NCBI GenBank assembly: GCA_030159075.1
Contig: BROG01000227.1
Coordinates: 372,001-436,000, forward strand
DNA: 64,000 bases
Source of the DNA: Atrina japonica
Lineage: Eukaryota > Mollusca > Bivalvia > Pterioida > Pinnidae
Reading direction: 5' to 3'
Shown here: one piece after another, positions 28,501 to 39,284 of the stretch
Numbering within the stretch: the first letter of the stretch is position 1
How the letters are laid out: every line of letters begins with the position of its first letter
The notes under the pieces: generated by a model
The model's input: only the letters and a program-made list of their open reading frames with translations
What the model was told of the DNA's origin: nothing
Databases searched by the model: none
Position numbers and translations under genes: made by a program

Positions 28501-29553
28501 ATTTGGTGTACCACAACATATTCATTTGGTGAAACTTTTTTTTCAATTTAGATATTTTTTTTCCATGAGAAAATCATCATTCAATACATACATGTTTCAA
28601 TTTTAGGCTGTGATGGATGCTTATGCTTATCTGAGAGAGAAAACTGGGCTTGTCAACTTTCGTGTGTCAGAGACTTGGCTTAGGGAATTCCAGGTAAGAC
28701 ATGCTCATAGAAAGAACATTTCTTTTTACCTGAATCCAGCAGCTACACGACTTCATTTATTATACACAGCAGTTGACTGGGGGGGATACAGTGAATGCTT
28801 GATAACATATATAAGCATACTTGATTCCTATTACAGATATAAGCCTACTGGACTCCAATTACAGATATAAGCCAACTTGACACCTATTACAGTTATAAGT
28901 CTACTTGACTCCTATTACAGACATAAGCCTACTTGACTCCTATTAAAGATATAAGCCTACTTGACTCCTGTTACAGATATAGGCATACTTGACTCCTGTT
29001 ACAGATATAGGCATACTTGACTCCTATTACAGACATAAGCCTACTTGACTCCTATTAAAGATATAAGCCTACTTGACTCCTGTTACAGATATAGGCATAC
29101 TTGACTTCTATTACAGACATAAGCCTACTTGACTCCTATTAAAGATATAAGCCTACTTGACTCCTATTACAGACATAAGCCTACTTGACTCCTATTACAG
29201 ATATAAGCCTACTTGACTCCTATTACAGACATAAGCCTACTTGACTCCTATTACAGACATAAGTCTACTTGACTCCTATTACAGACATAAGCCTACTTGA
29301 CTCCTATTAAAGATATAAGCCTACTTGACTCCTGTTACAGATATAGGCATACTTGACTTCTATAACATTTATAATCATGACTTGACTCCTTATGTTCCTT
29401 ATAATTACATTTTTGACTACACATGCTACAAACAGTTTAAATGATTTTGATTGTAACACATTACAGGTGATGCCCATGCGAACACATCCAGTGATACAAA
29501 TGAGTGCTGGAAGTGGTTACCTACTAACAACCACAACTGTTATACCATCTTAA
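12323..29553 (+). CDS. TRMT6: tRNA (adenine-58-N1)-methyltransferase non-catalytic subunit
   Basis: Twelve exons: 12323-12447, 15365-15501, 16600-16706, 19380-19471, 20515-20598, 23221-23345, 24630-24675, 25583-25934, 26870-26955, 27532-27634, 28607-28693 and 29467-29553. They sum to 1431 nt, 476 aa, with every junction in frame; human TRMT6 is about 497 aa. TRMT6 pairs with catalytic TRMT61A in a heterotetramer that makes m1A58 in the T-loop of tRNA; TRMT6 itself binds tRNA. Seen: a basic N-terminal domain (GDTVLLKKGKIVRIFQIRKK), GHSYGSTFEV, a Lys-rich turn WVKKKKKKH at 148-155, the Rossmann-like core (VVDTCMGLVVGAVLERQGG, 206-224; YGKVIHFHPGDSPVR), an acidic low-complexity linker within exon 8 (about residues 262-345), then CLIVACKFHPTPIVMALVEF, FVAPSRPVIVYSQYKE and VSETWLREFQ. 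The C-terminus is shorter than in vertebrates. The start is the only upstream in-frame Met in exon 1. Exon 6 is followed by an array that copies its end and donor. Confidence 0.96.
12711..14020. mobile_element. 1.31-kb non-autonomous TIR transposon with 11-bp target-site duplication
   Basis: Inverted ends of about 43 bp: ggtccatagaataaccgaaa at the left, and at the right a sequence whose complement reads ggtacatagaataaccaaaa. Both continue with copies of accgaaatgac. The element is bounded by identical direct repeats GGGGAAAAGTG at 12700-12710 and 14021-14031. Long TIRs plus a target duplication of 9-11 bp suit a Mutator-like element; that class is inferred. The interior has two diverged tandem blocks (cataaaatcacaactttatt; catatctggt) and an AT microsatellite at 13542-13590. 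No transposase ORF is present. It sits in TRMT6 intron 1. Confidence 0.85.
13542..13590. repeat. (AT)n microsatellite
   Basis: Runs of alternating A and T with one short interruption, inside the TIR transposon at 12711-14020. Confidence 0.9.
14032..15364. other. Rest of TRMT6 intron 1, no gene seen
   Basis: Non-coding. Two weak tRNA-like fragments (gggattcagactcataac near 14043; gggattcaaactcgggc near 15124) may be minus-strand SINE heads. Nothing stronger is visible. Confidence 0.4.
16255..16421. mobile_element. Tigger-like MITE, TRMT6 intron 2
   Basis: Ends aagtggaacatgtcttgag and ctcaagacaagtttcactgt are inverted repeats. The interior phrase gccactgaaatgtctc matches the copies at 48516 and 60117. 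Non-coding. Confidence 0.7.
16955..17965. repeat. Degenerate minisatellite of gaggttagttgattgt type
   Basis: About 1 kb of units of roughly 16-20 bp with variable length (gtgaggttagttgattgt, gaggaggtcagttgattg). In the first third there is a higher-order period of about 60-70 bp (ttggttgtaagaaggcaagt). It lies in TRMT6 intron 3. Confidence 0.85.
18010..19345. repeat. 36-bp minisatellite with a diverged 5' portion
   Basis: From about 18400 to 19345 there are about 26 copies of a 36-bp unit (agcgagtgtctatgtactat plus atgtcttggtgtaatt), nearly identical apart from agcgag/agtgag variants. Positions 18010-18400 hold older relatives (gtgatagcacctatgtacta). The period is a multiple of three, so 12-residue repeat ORFs appear; these are by-products. 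It ends about 35 bp before the acceptor of TRMT6 exon 4 (19380). Confidence 0.92.
19749..19996. mobile_element. Possible small inverted-repeat element
   Basis: The left side has cagggctcaaaaat and gtccaggacaa. The right side has ttgtcctgcaggacaagtgg and ttgaccctag. The arms are loosely inverted. Non-coding, TRMT6 intron 4. Confidence 0.45.
20062..20420. repeat. Tandem repeat, about 122-bp unit, three copies
   Basis: The phrase agttggttaaatctagaccc recurs at about 122-bp spacing with aaacctaccaaacaccaat and cccagtaaaattattgacc. It lies in TRMT6 intron 4, ending about 95 bp before exon 5. Confidence 0.85.
20638..20752. repeat. (GT)n-rich microsatellite
   Basis: Long runs of gt interrupted by at/ga dinucleotides, 40 bp downstream of the TRMT6 exon 5 donor. 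Minus-strand ORFs here are (CA)n products only. Confidence 0.95.
21042..23110. repeat. 2-kb minisatellite, 42-bp unit, about 49 copies
   Basis: The unit reads cttgatgtatccatacactc followed by a variable half (gcacatatcaacccatacag and ta). Variants cacaaatc, cacttcaa and atacaaatcgatcc recur in blocks. As 42 is 3 x 14 and the unit has no stop in several frames, it makes long open frames on both strands (up to 687 codons plus strand, 641 minus). These lack any non-repeat body or splice logic. It lies in TRMT6 intron 5, ending about 110 bp before exon 6. Confidence 0.95.
23346..24475 (+). repeat. Tandem array derived from the TRMT6 exon 6 end and its donor
   Basis: Units read gacatttgtatgggattggt, agttaggcatgtactggaga and gacaaggggttaag. 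This is a diverged copy of the last 45 bases or so of exon 6 (cttgtatgggattggtagtt ... ctggagaggcaaggag) plus gtaagtgg. Unit length is about 50-60 bp, with some shortened units and a higher-order repeat of around 230-250 bp. A MITE has inserted at 24111-24273. Continuing the exon 6 frame through the donor gives GGT AAG TGG TAG, a stop. Confidence 0.88.
24111..24273. mobile_element. Tigger-like MITE inside the exon 6-derived array
   Basis: Ends tacagtaaaacttgcttta and acaagtttcactgta are inverted. The interior phrase tgtataaagaccacct matches the copy at 50342. The array resumes on both sides, so the insertion is younger than the array. Confidence 0.75.
24760..25045 (+). mobile_element. tRNA-headed SINE, diverged
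   Basis: A-box-like ggctgcagtgttt and B-box-like gggtttgattctc about 40 bp apart, followed by a SINE-like body (cctcactgtaatggcatcag; tcctcatttgtggcacttc) that resembles the copy at 58908-59262. TRMT6 intron 7. Confidence 0.5.
26310..26770. repeat. Three tandem-like copies of a gaccttgacc-rich repeat
   Basis: The phrases ctttgatatttcacatatag, gaccttgaccttgg and cttttcagaaactttaa recur at roughly 130-150 bp. It is a diverged interspersed repeat in TRMT6 intron 8. Similar gaccttgac text occurs at 31880-32130. Confidence 0.6.
27805..27985 (-). mobile_element. SINE, minus orientation, head truncated
   Basis: The plus-strand text aacgtcccactcaagaatct, tttggccaatgctcagcac and gagcagtgaggttctttaac is the reverse complement of the body at 33007-33276. 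No tRNA-like head is seen. TRMT6 intron 10. Confidence 0.75.
28795..29375. repeat. Minisatellite of ttacagayataagcctactt type
   Basis: About 17 units of roughly 33 bp: acttgactcctattacagac followed by ataagcct. Nearly every unit carries ttacag, which resembles a 3' splice site, but there is no long pyrimidine tract. It fills most of the last TRMT6 intron, between exon 11 (ends 28693) and exon 12 (starts 29467). Confidence 0.9.
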
Positions 29554-31250
29554 AAGCGGACAAAAATACACATGAACCAGGATCAATGCATTTTACCTGT
29601 TTTGTTGCCAGCACAGGTGTGATTTAGAGAATGACGACAGGTACAAAATCTTCACCTGGTTTGTTGCCAAGGGTCAGATGTGTTAGTGTGAACACAGCCA
29701 TAGATAAAAATGATGAAGAATATACCACCATGACAAACTTACCCAACAATGTTACAAACAGTTAACTCTTGATTATAATGAGTAATGTGTGCTTCATCAC
29801 AGTGAAAGAAGAAAGATGGATTAACAAAGTTACAGGGATATTGTTAATGAAGATGTTGAAATGATTTGAAAGGACTATTTATCCAAACAATTATATGTGC
29901 AGAACATTTAAAAGCTACACGATCTGGTGAATATGATAGCGTTAGACAAGTTATGATGACTCTAATGACTTTCCTATGACCCAAGGGTATATTACAGTGT
30001 CTTGGTCTTGTATCTATGACAGTGTTAGCCTACAATAATGACTCCTATCACTTTCCTATGACCCAAGGGTTCCTATGACCCAAGGGTATATTACAGCGAG
30101 CGACTCGGTCAGTGTTAGTATCTATGACAGTGTTAGCCTAGTAATAATGACTCCTATCACTTTCCTATGACCCAAGGGTATATTACAGCGACTCGGTCTT
30201 GTATCTGTGACAGTGTTAGCCTAGTAATAATGACTCCTATCACTTTCCTATGACCCAAGGGTATATTACAGCGACTCGGTCTTGTATCTATGACAGTGTT
30301 AGCCTAGTTATAATGACTCCTATCACTTTCCTATGACCCAAGGTATATTACAGCTATCAGGTCTTGTATCTATGACAGTGTTAGCCTGGATATAATGACT
30401 CATCACTTTCCTATGACCCAAGGGTATATTATAGCTATCAGGTTGTGTATCTGTGACAGTGTTAGCCTAGTAATAATGACTCCTATCACTTTCCTATGAC
30501 CCAAGGGTATATTACAGCTATCAGGTCTTGTATCTATGACAGTGTTAGCCTAGTAATAATGACTCCTATCACTTTCCTATGACCCAAGGGTATATTACAG
30601 CCCAAGGGTATCAGGCGACTCGGTCTTGTATCTATGACAGTGTTAGCCTAGTTATAATGACTCATCACTTTCCTATGACCCAAGGGTATATTACAGCGAC
30701 TCGGTCTTGTATCTGTGACAGTGTTAGCCTAGTAATAATGACTCCTATCACTTTCCTATGACCCAAGGGTATATTACACAGCGACTCGTGTCTTTATAAT
30801 CTATGACAGTGTTAGCCTAGTTCTGTAATGACCTCTAATAATGACTCCTATCACTTTCCTATGACCCAAGGGTATATTACAGCGACTCGGTCTTGTATCT
30901 ATGACAGTGTTAGCTGAGTTATAATGACTCTAATGACTTTCCTATGACCCAAGGGTATATTACAGCGACTCAGTCTTGTATCTATGACAGTGTTAGCTGA
31001 GTTATAATGACTCTAATGACTTTCCTATGACCCAAGGGTATATTACAGCTATCAGGTCTTGTATTTAACAGATATATATATATATAGGTAAAATCTTGAA
31101 CTACCATATGTTGGTTAAAACTGTGATATATTTGTATCGGTATCATACAAAAATGTACAGTGACGACAAACTGTGCAACTGTAAGTGGATTTTAACTGTT
31201 GAACTGTAATAAATGAAGTAGAAATATATGGGTTTTTTATATATGTTATA
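29554..31250 (+). repeat. TRMT6 3' flank with an 80-bp-class tandem array
   Basis: From about 29960 to 31065 there are about 14 copies of a unit of roughly 80 bp (tcctatgacccaagggtata; ttacagcgactcggtcttgt; atctatgacagtgttagcct), with internal deletions and partial insertions. An AATAAA at 31208-31213 could be a polyadenylation signal, which would put the array in the 3' UTR; this is not established. Confidence 0.82.
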
Positions 31251-32395
31251 TTATGTGGGACATGTTTTTTATATACATGTATTTACACACACACTGAGCA
31301 ATTTCAATTCACAAGAATAAGTGAGGATGTATTATATTTGTCTTTTAATTTGCCCATCTTTGGATGAGACATATTATGGTACAGCAGTGTCTGTCCATAA
31401 GACTTTGTTTTGCCTCGGACTGAAATTTCGTCATTTCATTGGGTGAAAAGAGTCACGTGACTGCCTTTCACGGCTTTCTGGAATATCGGTAGCAAACAAT
31501 AGACAGCAATGGCGGATGATACGATTCACAATTCTGTGTATCATGGCAAATGAAGATATCTATTAAATGAGAATAAGGTCCTCAACAAAATAAAACAGTT
31601 GTTAGGTTTGTTAGCTTCGCATATATTTCCACAGATGGTCAGTAACAAACTTAATAACTAGTATTGTCTGGCACTTCTACATGGCTCATCATAATATCCT
31701 CCTCCTTGGTAAAAATGTTCCATAAGGGAAGATGGTGTGTCAAAACCTTGTCTCAAAGTCATACTGCTTATGTCATGGTTACTGTTGACTTGGATGGATT
31801 TTGATTTTGTGGGTCCATATTTTTCTCATATATATTTGTGTATCTTCCTTCTTGGCACATATGGGAGGAAGATGGGTCATGACCTTGACTTCAGGTCATA
31901 CATCTGATATGTACAGTAGGTCAAAGTAATTTTCTTGTTCAGGCCATAGTATTATAATACTTAATTTCATTCTTGACACAAATTACTTGTATGGAAAGGC
32001 ATGATGACCTTGATTCAAGGTCATACCCCCTGTAGTAAGGTCACCTTGGATGAAATTTTCTTGTCTGAGCCATGTTTTCTAATACTTTATTTGTGCAACT
32101 TCATTTCTGGCACAGTTCTTCCTTAATGTCAAGGTCACTACGGATAAATAAGCTCCATAGCCCTCTAAATAAACCACTCCAAAAGACAACCATGAAAGGC
32201 TAATCTCAACATATCTACAATGAAATGTTTTCATTTTGAACCATCACTTCTCATAAAGCAGCATTTTAAAATTTCATTTTAAAAGTAACTCTGGTGTTTG
32301 TATTGTGCCAACACATTTCCATTGTTTAGGATAATGTGGTAGATGCAGCCCTATAGAATCTTTAAGGGGCATCGACCACTCATCAGGTTCTTCAT
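31251..32395. other. Intergenic stretch, no gene seen
   Basis: Non-coding. Repeated gaccttgac / caaggtcat phrases at 31740-32130 suggest an old interspersed repeat related to that at 26310-26770. Confidence 0.45.
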
Positions 32396-33000
32396 TCAAT
32401 AGGACCAAGATTGTGGCAGATTCTTTAAGGAGTGTTACCACCCACTCATCGGGTTCTTACCACCCACTCATCGGGTTCTTAATTCAAGAGGACCAAGATG
32501 GTAGCAGATCCTTTAAGGGGTGTCACCACCCACTAATCGGGTTCTTACTGCAAGAGGACCAAGATGGTGGCAGATTCTTTACACGGTGTCACCACCCACT
32601 CATGTTCTTAATTCAAGAGGACCAAGATGGTGGTAGATTCTTTAAGGGGTGTCACCACCCACTCATCGGGTTTTTAATTCAAGAGGACCAAGATGGTGGC
32701 AGATTCTTTAAGGGGTGTTCACCACACATTCATTGGGTTCTTAATTCAAGAGGACTAAGATCATGGCAGATTCTTTAAACGGTGTCACCACCCACTCATC
32801 ATGTTCTTAATTCAAGAGGACCAAGCTGGTGGCAGATTCTTTAAGGAGTGTCACCACCCACTCATCAGGTTCTTAATTCAAGAGGACCAAGATGGTGGCA
32901 GATGCTTTAAGGGGTGTCAATACACACTCATTGGGTTCTTAATTCAAGAGGACCAAGATCATGGCAGATTCTTTAAAAAGTGTCACCCTTTCATCAGGTT
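32396..33000. repeat. Minisatellite, about 66-bp unit, nine copies
   Basis: The unit contains accacccactcatcgggttc, ttaattcaagaggaccaaga and tggtggcagattctttaagg. The period is 66 or slightly less, a multiple of three, so repeat ORFs arise. A last partial copy lies beyond the SINE at about 33282-33340, so the SINE inserted near the array end. Confidence 0.9.
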
Positions 33001-33006
33001 CTTCCT

Positions 33007-33276
33007 TCTAGAAGATGGCTCAGTAAGTAGCCTGCTCGAATCTTGATCGTGAGGTCGAGTCCAGCCAGCGGCAGGTCAGATTCCTGGACTTTGGATGAGA
33101 GAGTAAAAACCAAGGTCCCATGTCACAGAAGGTGGTGGCACGTTAAAGAACCCTCACTGCTCAATGGCCGTAAGTGCCAAGCATTGGCCAAAATTTGAAG
33201 CCCTTCACCTGCATTGGTGACATCTCCATACGAGTGAAAGATTCTTGAGTTGGACGTTAAACAACATTACAAACAA
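33007..33276 (+). mobile_element. tRNA-headed SINE, near full length
   Basis: A-box-like tggctcagtaagtagcctg and B-box-like gaggtcgagtccag form the head. The body has gcacgttaaagaaccctcac and ttggccaaaatttgaagccc, and the tail is gagttggacgttaaacaac, typical of molluscan SINEs as I remember them. It splits the minisatellite at 32396. Confidence 0.82.
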
Positions 33277-33670
33277 CCATTCAAGAGGACCAAGATCATG
33301 GCAGATCATGGCAGGGGTGTCACCACTCACTTCATCAGGTTCAAAACTTTGGCAAATTATTGCACCATAAGAAACTCGAGTTCTTTATAAATAATAATAA
33401 AAATTATTCAAACCAGAATATTTTATTTCCAATTTGGAATACAAAATAGTAAATTTGTATTTTTCATATTTTGCACATTATTTAAAAATACTTCATTACA
33501 TTTTATTGATAGCATACACTTAAAATAACATAAGTAACAAAATGTACCAACTGATTTTTTTATCGTTTCTTTTCAATCTGGGACTTTCCAGTTTATTTTT
33601 GCATTTTGACAATAAAACAAAACAACAAGGAATGAAATAAACTCATACTGTTTCAAATGCAGGAAATTTA

Positions 33671-34151
33671 AACAAGAGGCCCAAGGGCCACATCGCTCAC
33701 CTGAACTGTGTTGGTATCTTACAAATATGGGTATCTCAAATTTACAAATTATTTTAACACTCCTTAGGAGTGGAGGAGACTTTAAAATGAATGAAAATGA
33801 CAAAGCTGGGAAAGATGTCAAAAATTAGTTTTCCGAAATTACCACACTTTAATCATACATCTATGTAGATCAGATACAATTAGTTTTTCAATCCATACAG
33901 CGGTTCCGGAGGAGGAGATTTTCAAAGAGGGGTACCCCTCGAGGCCTCTTTTGCCCCACCTAGATCCACCCCTGGGCCGACCTGGCCGAAATTAACAAAT
34001 TTGGTAGAGGACCTTGAGTACTTCCTATAAAGTTTCATCAAATTCCTTTAGCGGTTTTGGAGAAGTCGAAAATGTGAAAAGTTTACGGACAGACAGACAA
34101 CGGACAAAAGGTGATCAAAAAAGCTTAATTGAACCTTCGACTCAGGTGAGC
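33671..34151. mobile_element. Interspersed element common in bivalves, inverted ends
   Basis: Begins caagaggcccaagggccaca then tcgctcacctga, and ends gactcaggtgagcttaa; gctcacctga and tcaggtgagc are exact inverted repeats. The interior has cggacagacagacaacggac. TTAA-like text lies at both ends (tttaaa, cttaaa). I have no class call. Confidence 0.7.
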
Positions 34152-36985
34152 TTAAAAAGTGTATGCTAAAATTCTGGGATGAAAATAAATTTTGTCAGAT
34201 TATGATATTTGTATGATTAGTACAGATTATCATAATGAAGATAAATGGACTAAAATTGGAAATAAATACATTACGAGTATATAAGATGATAAAACTAAAT
34301 CTACTGAGCATCTTAAAATATCACATGCGAATACATTGTATATATATATATGTTAAATACTGATCTGAGCAACAATGTATAAAGACCAATAAAATCTTAC
34401 ATTGATGTGTTGATTGGATAAGGAAATCGCTACCAAACAGATAAGAATTCAGTTATCCAATCCGAGGGTGTCCTAAGGACGAAACCACGGCTCGGCATTG
34501 CTATGCTCTTTCCCATAACATACGAAAGAGCACAGCAATTCTGGACTGTGTTTTTTACGCCATGTCCAAGGATAGGACTTACAAATTACAGACACGAGGG
34601 TGGATATTTCCGTTTTCACTCTACACACCCATGTTTGATTATATTTCTTCCATGCTTCAAGTACATGTTTATTTACGCACATAAAGTCTGACATAACTAT
34701 CTATGCACTGCATTCTCATTAGGCCTACATAGAAGCCATAGACGCGTTATGTCATAAAATTAAATTCTGACGTCATAACGTGTGGCTTTTCAATACCCGA
34801 GGGGTTGACAAGGAAATCGTCCCATTAAAAAGAAGGAGAAATCAGTAAACCATGGGAGATTATATTTACCATTCATCAGATGCTTTTTAAAGACTTGGCA
34901 CCAGTGAAGGCCTGACTGTAACTTAAATAGAGTTGAATGCTCAATAGACATTTTCTGTGGATCAGTCTGTTGGTATAGAACAGTTGTCATTTATACTCTT
35001 ATAAATACAATGTCGTAGGATTATTTCATTCCCATTTTTCCAGCTTTTAAGTACACATATTTCTTGAAATAACCTGGTCACACCATGGGGATTTCAATTG
35101 CACTAAGTATGTTGTTCACCAGAAATAATAATGAAAAAAAAAAGTTTGCCTTCTCATATATTTAAACTTTAAATTAAAATCTTTAGGGGTAACACCAAAA
35201 TATTTTAAGTCATGGAAAATGAACTTAAAAAAAAGTATAAAGATTCGAATTTTTGGACAATTTTCAAACAACATTCAAAAAGTACAATTTCTGAACAATT
35301 TTCAAAAGATGTTCAAGGAGAAAACTCTTACTCACTAAAATGAAAATAAAAAAAATGTGTACATGTTGTAAGAAAATTTAAAAATAACATGGAATAAAGA
35401 TTAATTAAATCATATAAAAACAAAAAGTAAAAAATCCAAACACATCATAGCACCAAATTTCCTGGCATCATTCCAAAATATATTTTTGTTCAACAAAATT
35501 TGGATATCTGATAACAAATGCCTAGAATAACTGGAATCATTGATATCCACAGGGATATTCTGATTTGAACATAGGGGTTTGCTTAGAGTGTTTGGTAAAC
35601 AAATACAAAAAGTAATTCAAACCATATGGGGCAAGAAAATCATTGGCACTAATTACTACCATGTCAAGACAGGATAAGTAACAATGCTCCAGATGTGCTT
35701 TTGGCAATATTTTAAAAAACATCTTGCAGTATGAAATCTAATTGGAAGCAAGAACACATGTTGCAACACAAAATTTAGTGATTTCTTCATAGAGATAGGA
35801 GTTGAAAGCATAAACATAACTCTCAGGGTAAATATGTAGAAGCTTGAAGCCTGTCAAGAATGTTTGTTAAAGAAACCTGAATCATGGCCTCATCAAACAG
35901 ACTTATTATACCTTGAGAGGGCCTAAATGACCTAACTGTGGCAAGAACAAGTACATTGTAATAACACATTAGGCAAATCCTTTGGGCCTACAATGATAAT
36001 ATTATATTACCTATTTTTAGAAACAATCACAAACTTAAATGAAGAAGTATCATTTTTCACTAGTTGACTACCACACGTTTAACTTCTTTGTACAGTATAT
36101 TTTGACTTCACTTGTGAATATCGAGTTCACTTTAAAACCTCTCTGAAATCCAGGGTGAGGATGTTAAACTACATCATCTTGTATTAAAAAAGAATATGAA
36201 ACTTTTGTACAGCACTGTAGTATCACTAACACATTAAAAGAATAACAATCCAGCCATCTTAAACATTTGTGTGTCTCTGGAGAGATACAAGATTGATGAT
36301 TTTTATCATTTCCTAACTGAAATCAAATATATCCTATACTCAAAATTCAGGAGCTTACCACTTTAATGTACCATCCTAATTTACTTGTAAAGTACACTAG
36401 TTCAAAACATACACTGGACAAAACCTTGTAATTAATGTGGAAGTCCCATAAAATGGAAGAACTGGTCAGATCATAAATCTATAAACTTGTCATGTGAATA
36501 TCTAGTAAGGGTTTCTGATTACCAAGGGACAACCATAACAAAATGCTGTCTTGATAATTATTCTACCTCATATTTGTCTTAACAATTAGCTTAATCACAT
36601 CACATTACCAGTTTACAAAACAGCATATACCACCCCATCTGAGAACCGAAAAACATCCTGTCCCCTCAAGAGCACCTGCCCCTACCTGGTACCTCGCTGA
36701 TGTTTAATAAGACTTGTGATTCTTATCAGTAACCAAAACTTTTAGTAATGGCAGATGCTTAGGACATAAAAAGATTCCCTCAGATTTGTTCTGTGAAATG
36801 TGCTGTTTCTCAAAATTTCATGAAATTCTAAATATTGTATTTTATTTACATACATGTAAAAATGTTTTTATTTATTAAAAAAGTATCATTCATTACATTA
36901 ATTTTCAAATTGCACCCTCAATAAAGATGCTCAGGAGTGTAAACGAACTATACCATCTAAGACACTTTGTGATTTCTCTCAACAG
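34152..36985. other. Intergenic stretch, no gene seen
   Basis: AT-rich with scattered short open frames on both strands and no splice or family support. One short hairpin lies near 34497-34540 (attgctatgctctttccc / gaaagagcacagcaatt). Nothing else noted. Confidence 0.5.
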
Positions 36986-37201
36986 ACTACTGTAAAATCA
37001 TATATTTTTGTTGAGGATTTGATTTCGGTTTTTTTGGGGGGGTGTAACCAAAATGAGCGAAAATAAATCCAAGACGAAATATTTTACTTGAATGATGGAC
37101 AATAGAATATTTCAAAATCAATGAAAATCTATGTCAACAATTACGTTTCTGAAGGAAAAACCACAAAAATTTAAACACATGAAAATAAATAATTTTTACA
37201 G
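36986..37201. mobile_element. Small TIR MITE with tactgtaaa ends
   Basis: Left end actactgtaaaatcatatat and right end aataatttttacagtatg are inverted. Interior non-coding, with a G run at 37035. This matches a common invertebrate MITE shape. Confidence 0.65.
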
Positions 37202-38071
37202 TATGTTATATAAAACCCAAGCAGGAAAATGGTGAATTTTAGACTTTTTGGTTATACAAATTTTTTGATGTAGTGACTGCATAGGCCTACCTGGAAAGTT
37301 TCGCTTCTGGTTAATTTTCCCTATTTTGCCCCTAGATGAGGGGGGCAAATTTAAAATGAAACAGGATTTTTAAGCTTAATATTAAAAGTACGAACATATA
37401 TGCAATCCATGAGACTTAAGTGATTTAAGGCAAATTTAAGACAGTGTGAATCTTTCTATTGTAAAGGACGAAAAAACCACGTTTACAGTATGTTCAACTC
37501 ATCGTGTTATTACCGAAAACAGAAGTTTACTTAAAATCACAATTAAATTTTAACCTTACACAGGACAATATGTGGAGGAGCACCTTTATATATTTACACA
37601 GTTTAAGTGATAATTGCTACAACTTCATCGTTACATGAATCGCACTTTACCATTAAATATTCAAGTTACTTAATTAACAAAAAAGTTGATATACAATTTG
37701 GTAATACGCATTCAATACCCACTTTTTACAAGGCATATGTATAGTTAGCATGTAAAAATCATCGTTTCATAAATTGTAAAAATTAAAATTCATGATTGTT
37801 AAAACAATTTAAAGCTAAGAAACTGAAATAACAATTTCATATTTGGACAAGAATATACCTAAAACAAATAAAAGCAATCCTTTATACAGCCCAGCTCTTC
37901 AAACTCATCAATATGTACAATGCTGTTAAAAATTAGGGTAAATAAATGTCATTAGTTAGATACAGGCTAGGCATAATATTACCCTCTCTATACATACTCA
38001 CCATGTTTACATGTTAAATATAACAATTAAAATAAATCCCCTCTTTGTAAATATAAGCACAATGAACAGAG
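37202..38071. other. Intergenic stretch, no gene seen
   Basis: AT-rich non-coding DNA; no repeat structure or ORF of note. Confidence 0.45.
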
Positions 38072-38322
38072 GCTTTCACGATAACTGCGTTCCTACTAAT
38101 CTCACCTGAACACTTAACACTTCTGAGTGGTAACAAGAAGTTTTGTACCCAACACAAATCATACCCAATGAAATTCAAATCGTACACAGGGAACAATTAG
38201 TCTTTCATTGGGTACTATCTGTCTTGGGTATGAAATGTTTTGATCATGAAACTTCTTGGTACCACTCGGAAGTAATTGTGTGCAGGTGAGATTTAGTAGG
38301 AACAGAGTTATCGTGAAAGGGT
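38072..38322. mobile_element. 250-bp foldback element (long hairpin)
   Basis: Outer arms of about 36 bp: ctttcacgataactgcgttc with ctactaatctcacctg, against caggtgagatttagtag with gaacagagttatcgtgaaag. Inner arms also pair (taacaagaagttttgtaccc / catgaaacttcttggtacca; atacccaatgaaa / tttcattgggtac). Nearly the whole element can fold on itself. Related ends occur at 10474 and 63108. Confidence 0.85.
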
Positions 38323-39284
38323 CTATTGAGAAGAAATGAGATAAGCAGTTGTGCCAATGGAGCATGATAAGTCCATCATCAACTGATAATAAATTGTGAC
38401 ATTAATAAGGATCTTTATTTTGGAGTTAAGAACAGGACTCCTTAACCAATCTTGGTAAAAAGAATGATTTAACTACATAAGAAGCTTGATTTATTGTCAG
38501 CCATTTTTTTTTAATTTAATGAATAAAGTCCCATAATTCTGTAACAGCAAAAGTTGAAATCGTGAGAATAGACAAAATGTGTTTGTGAAACACAACTGCC
38601 CCTGGTCCCAACAAATTTTTGCAATGTCCTACATTTTGACCCCACTTCACCCCAAATGGCATGTGATGTAAGTGAAGTGTAAGCAACCTTTAGATGAACT
38701 TACAGTCCAAGTTTGGTTACTGTATCACAATCCAAACTTGAAATATTACACTTTATATGTAAGCTGGACAGAATTATGGACAGACAGACAGACGGACAAT
38801 CCAAACACTTTATGCCCCCGGCAAACCTTTCAGCCCCGGGGCATAAAAATTGCCAAGCCTTCAAGAAATCAAACATTGTGAAAAAATTTCATAAGGAATG
38901 GTCAAGGCAAACTTGAGTTATTGTAGATGTACACAGACGGACGGAAGATGGAAGGAAGACAGACAATGGTATACCATACTCTGTCCGTCATAGACGGTTG
39001 ATAAAAATCAGCCAGAAGCAAGTATACAAATGAAACTTATGCATATAATTAGCATTCTATTATAGGCTCAATACATTCTTTGCTTAGTCTCTCAGCTGTA
39101 CAAACCACAATCAACATTCACAATGACAAAATTATAGTACTTACTGAAATTATTTCTGAACACAAAAATCCCAAAACAGATGAAATATCAATAATCCATT
39201 TCCCTTTTGTATTCAATACAGATTATATAATATAATTCTGAGTATTTCTAATACTTTTTGTAAGTTATATATCTGTACTTTAAC
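38323..39284. other. Intergenic stretch with a gacagacagac-type repeat remnant
   Basis: Non-coding. At 38768-38855 the text gacagacagacagacggac and cagccccggggcataaaa looks like a bivalve interspersed repeat remnant. No gene seen. Confidence 0.45.

Noticed and set aside
32413..33046. Repeat ORFs of 121 and 81 codons
   Set aside because: Products of the 66-bp minisatellite, whose period is a multiple of three.
34503..34694. Overlapping 60-70-codon ORFs on both strands
   Set aside because: Short, opposed, without splice or family signals; the level expected by chance.
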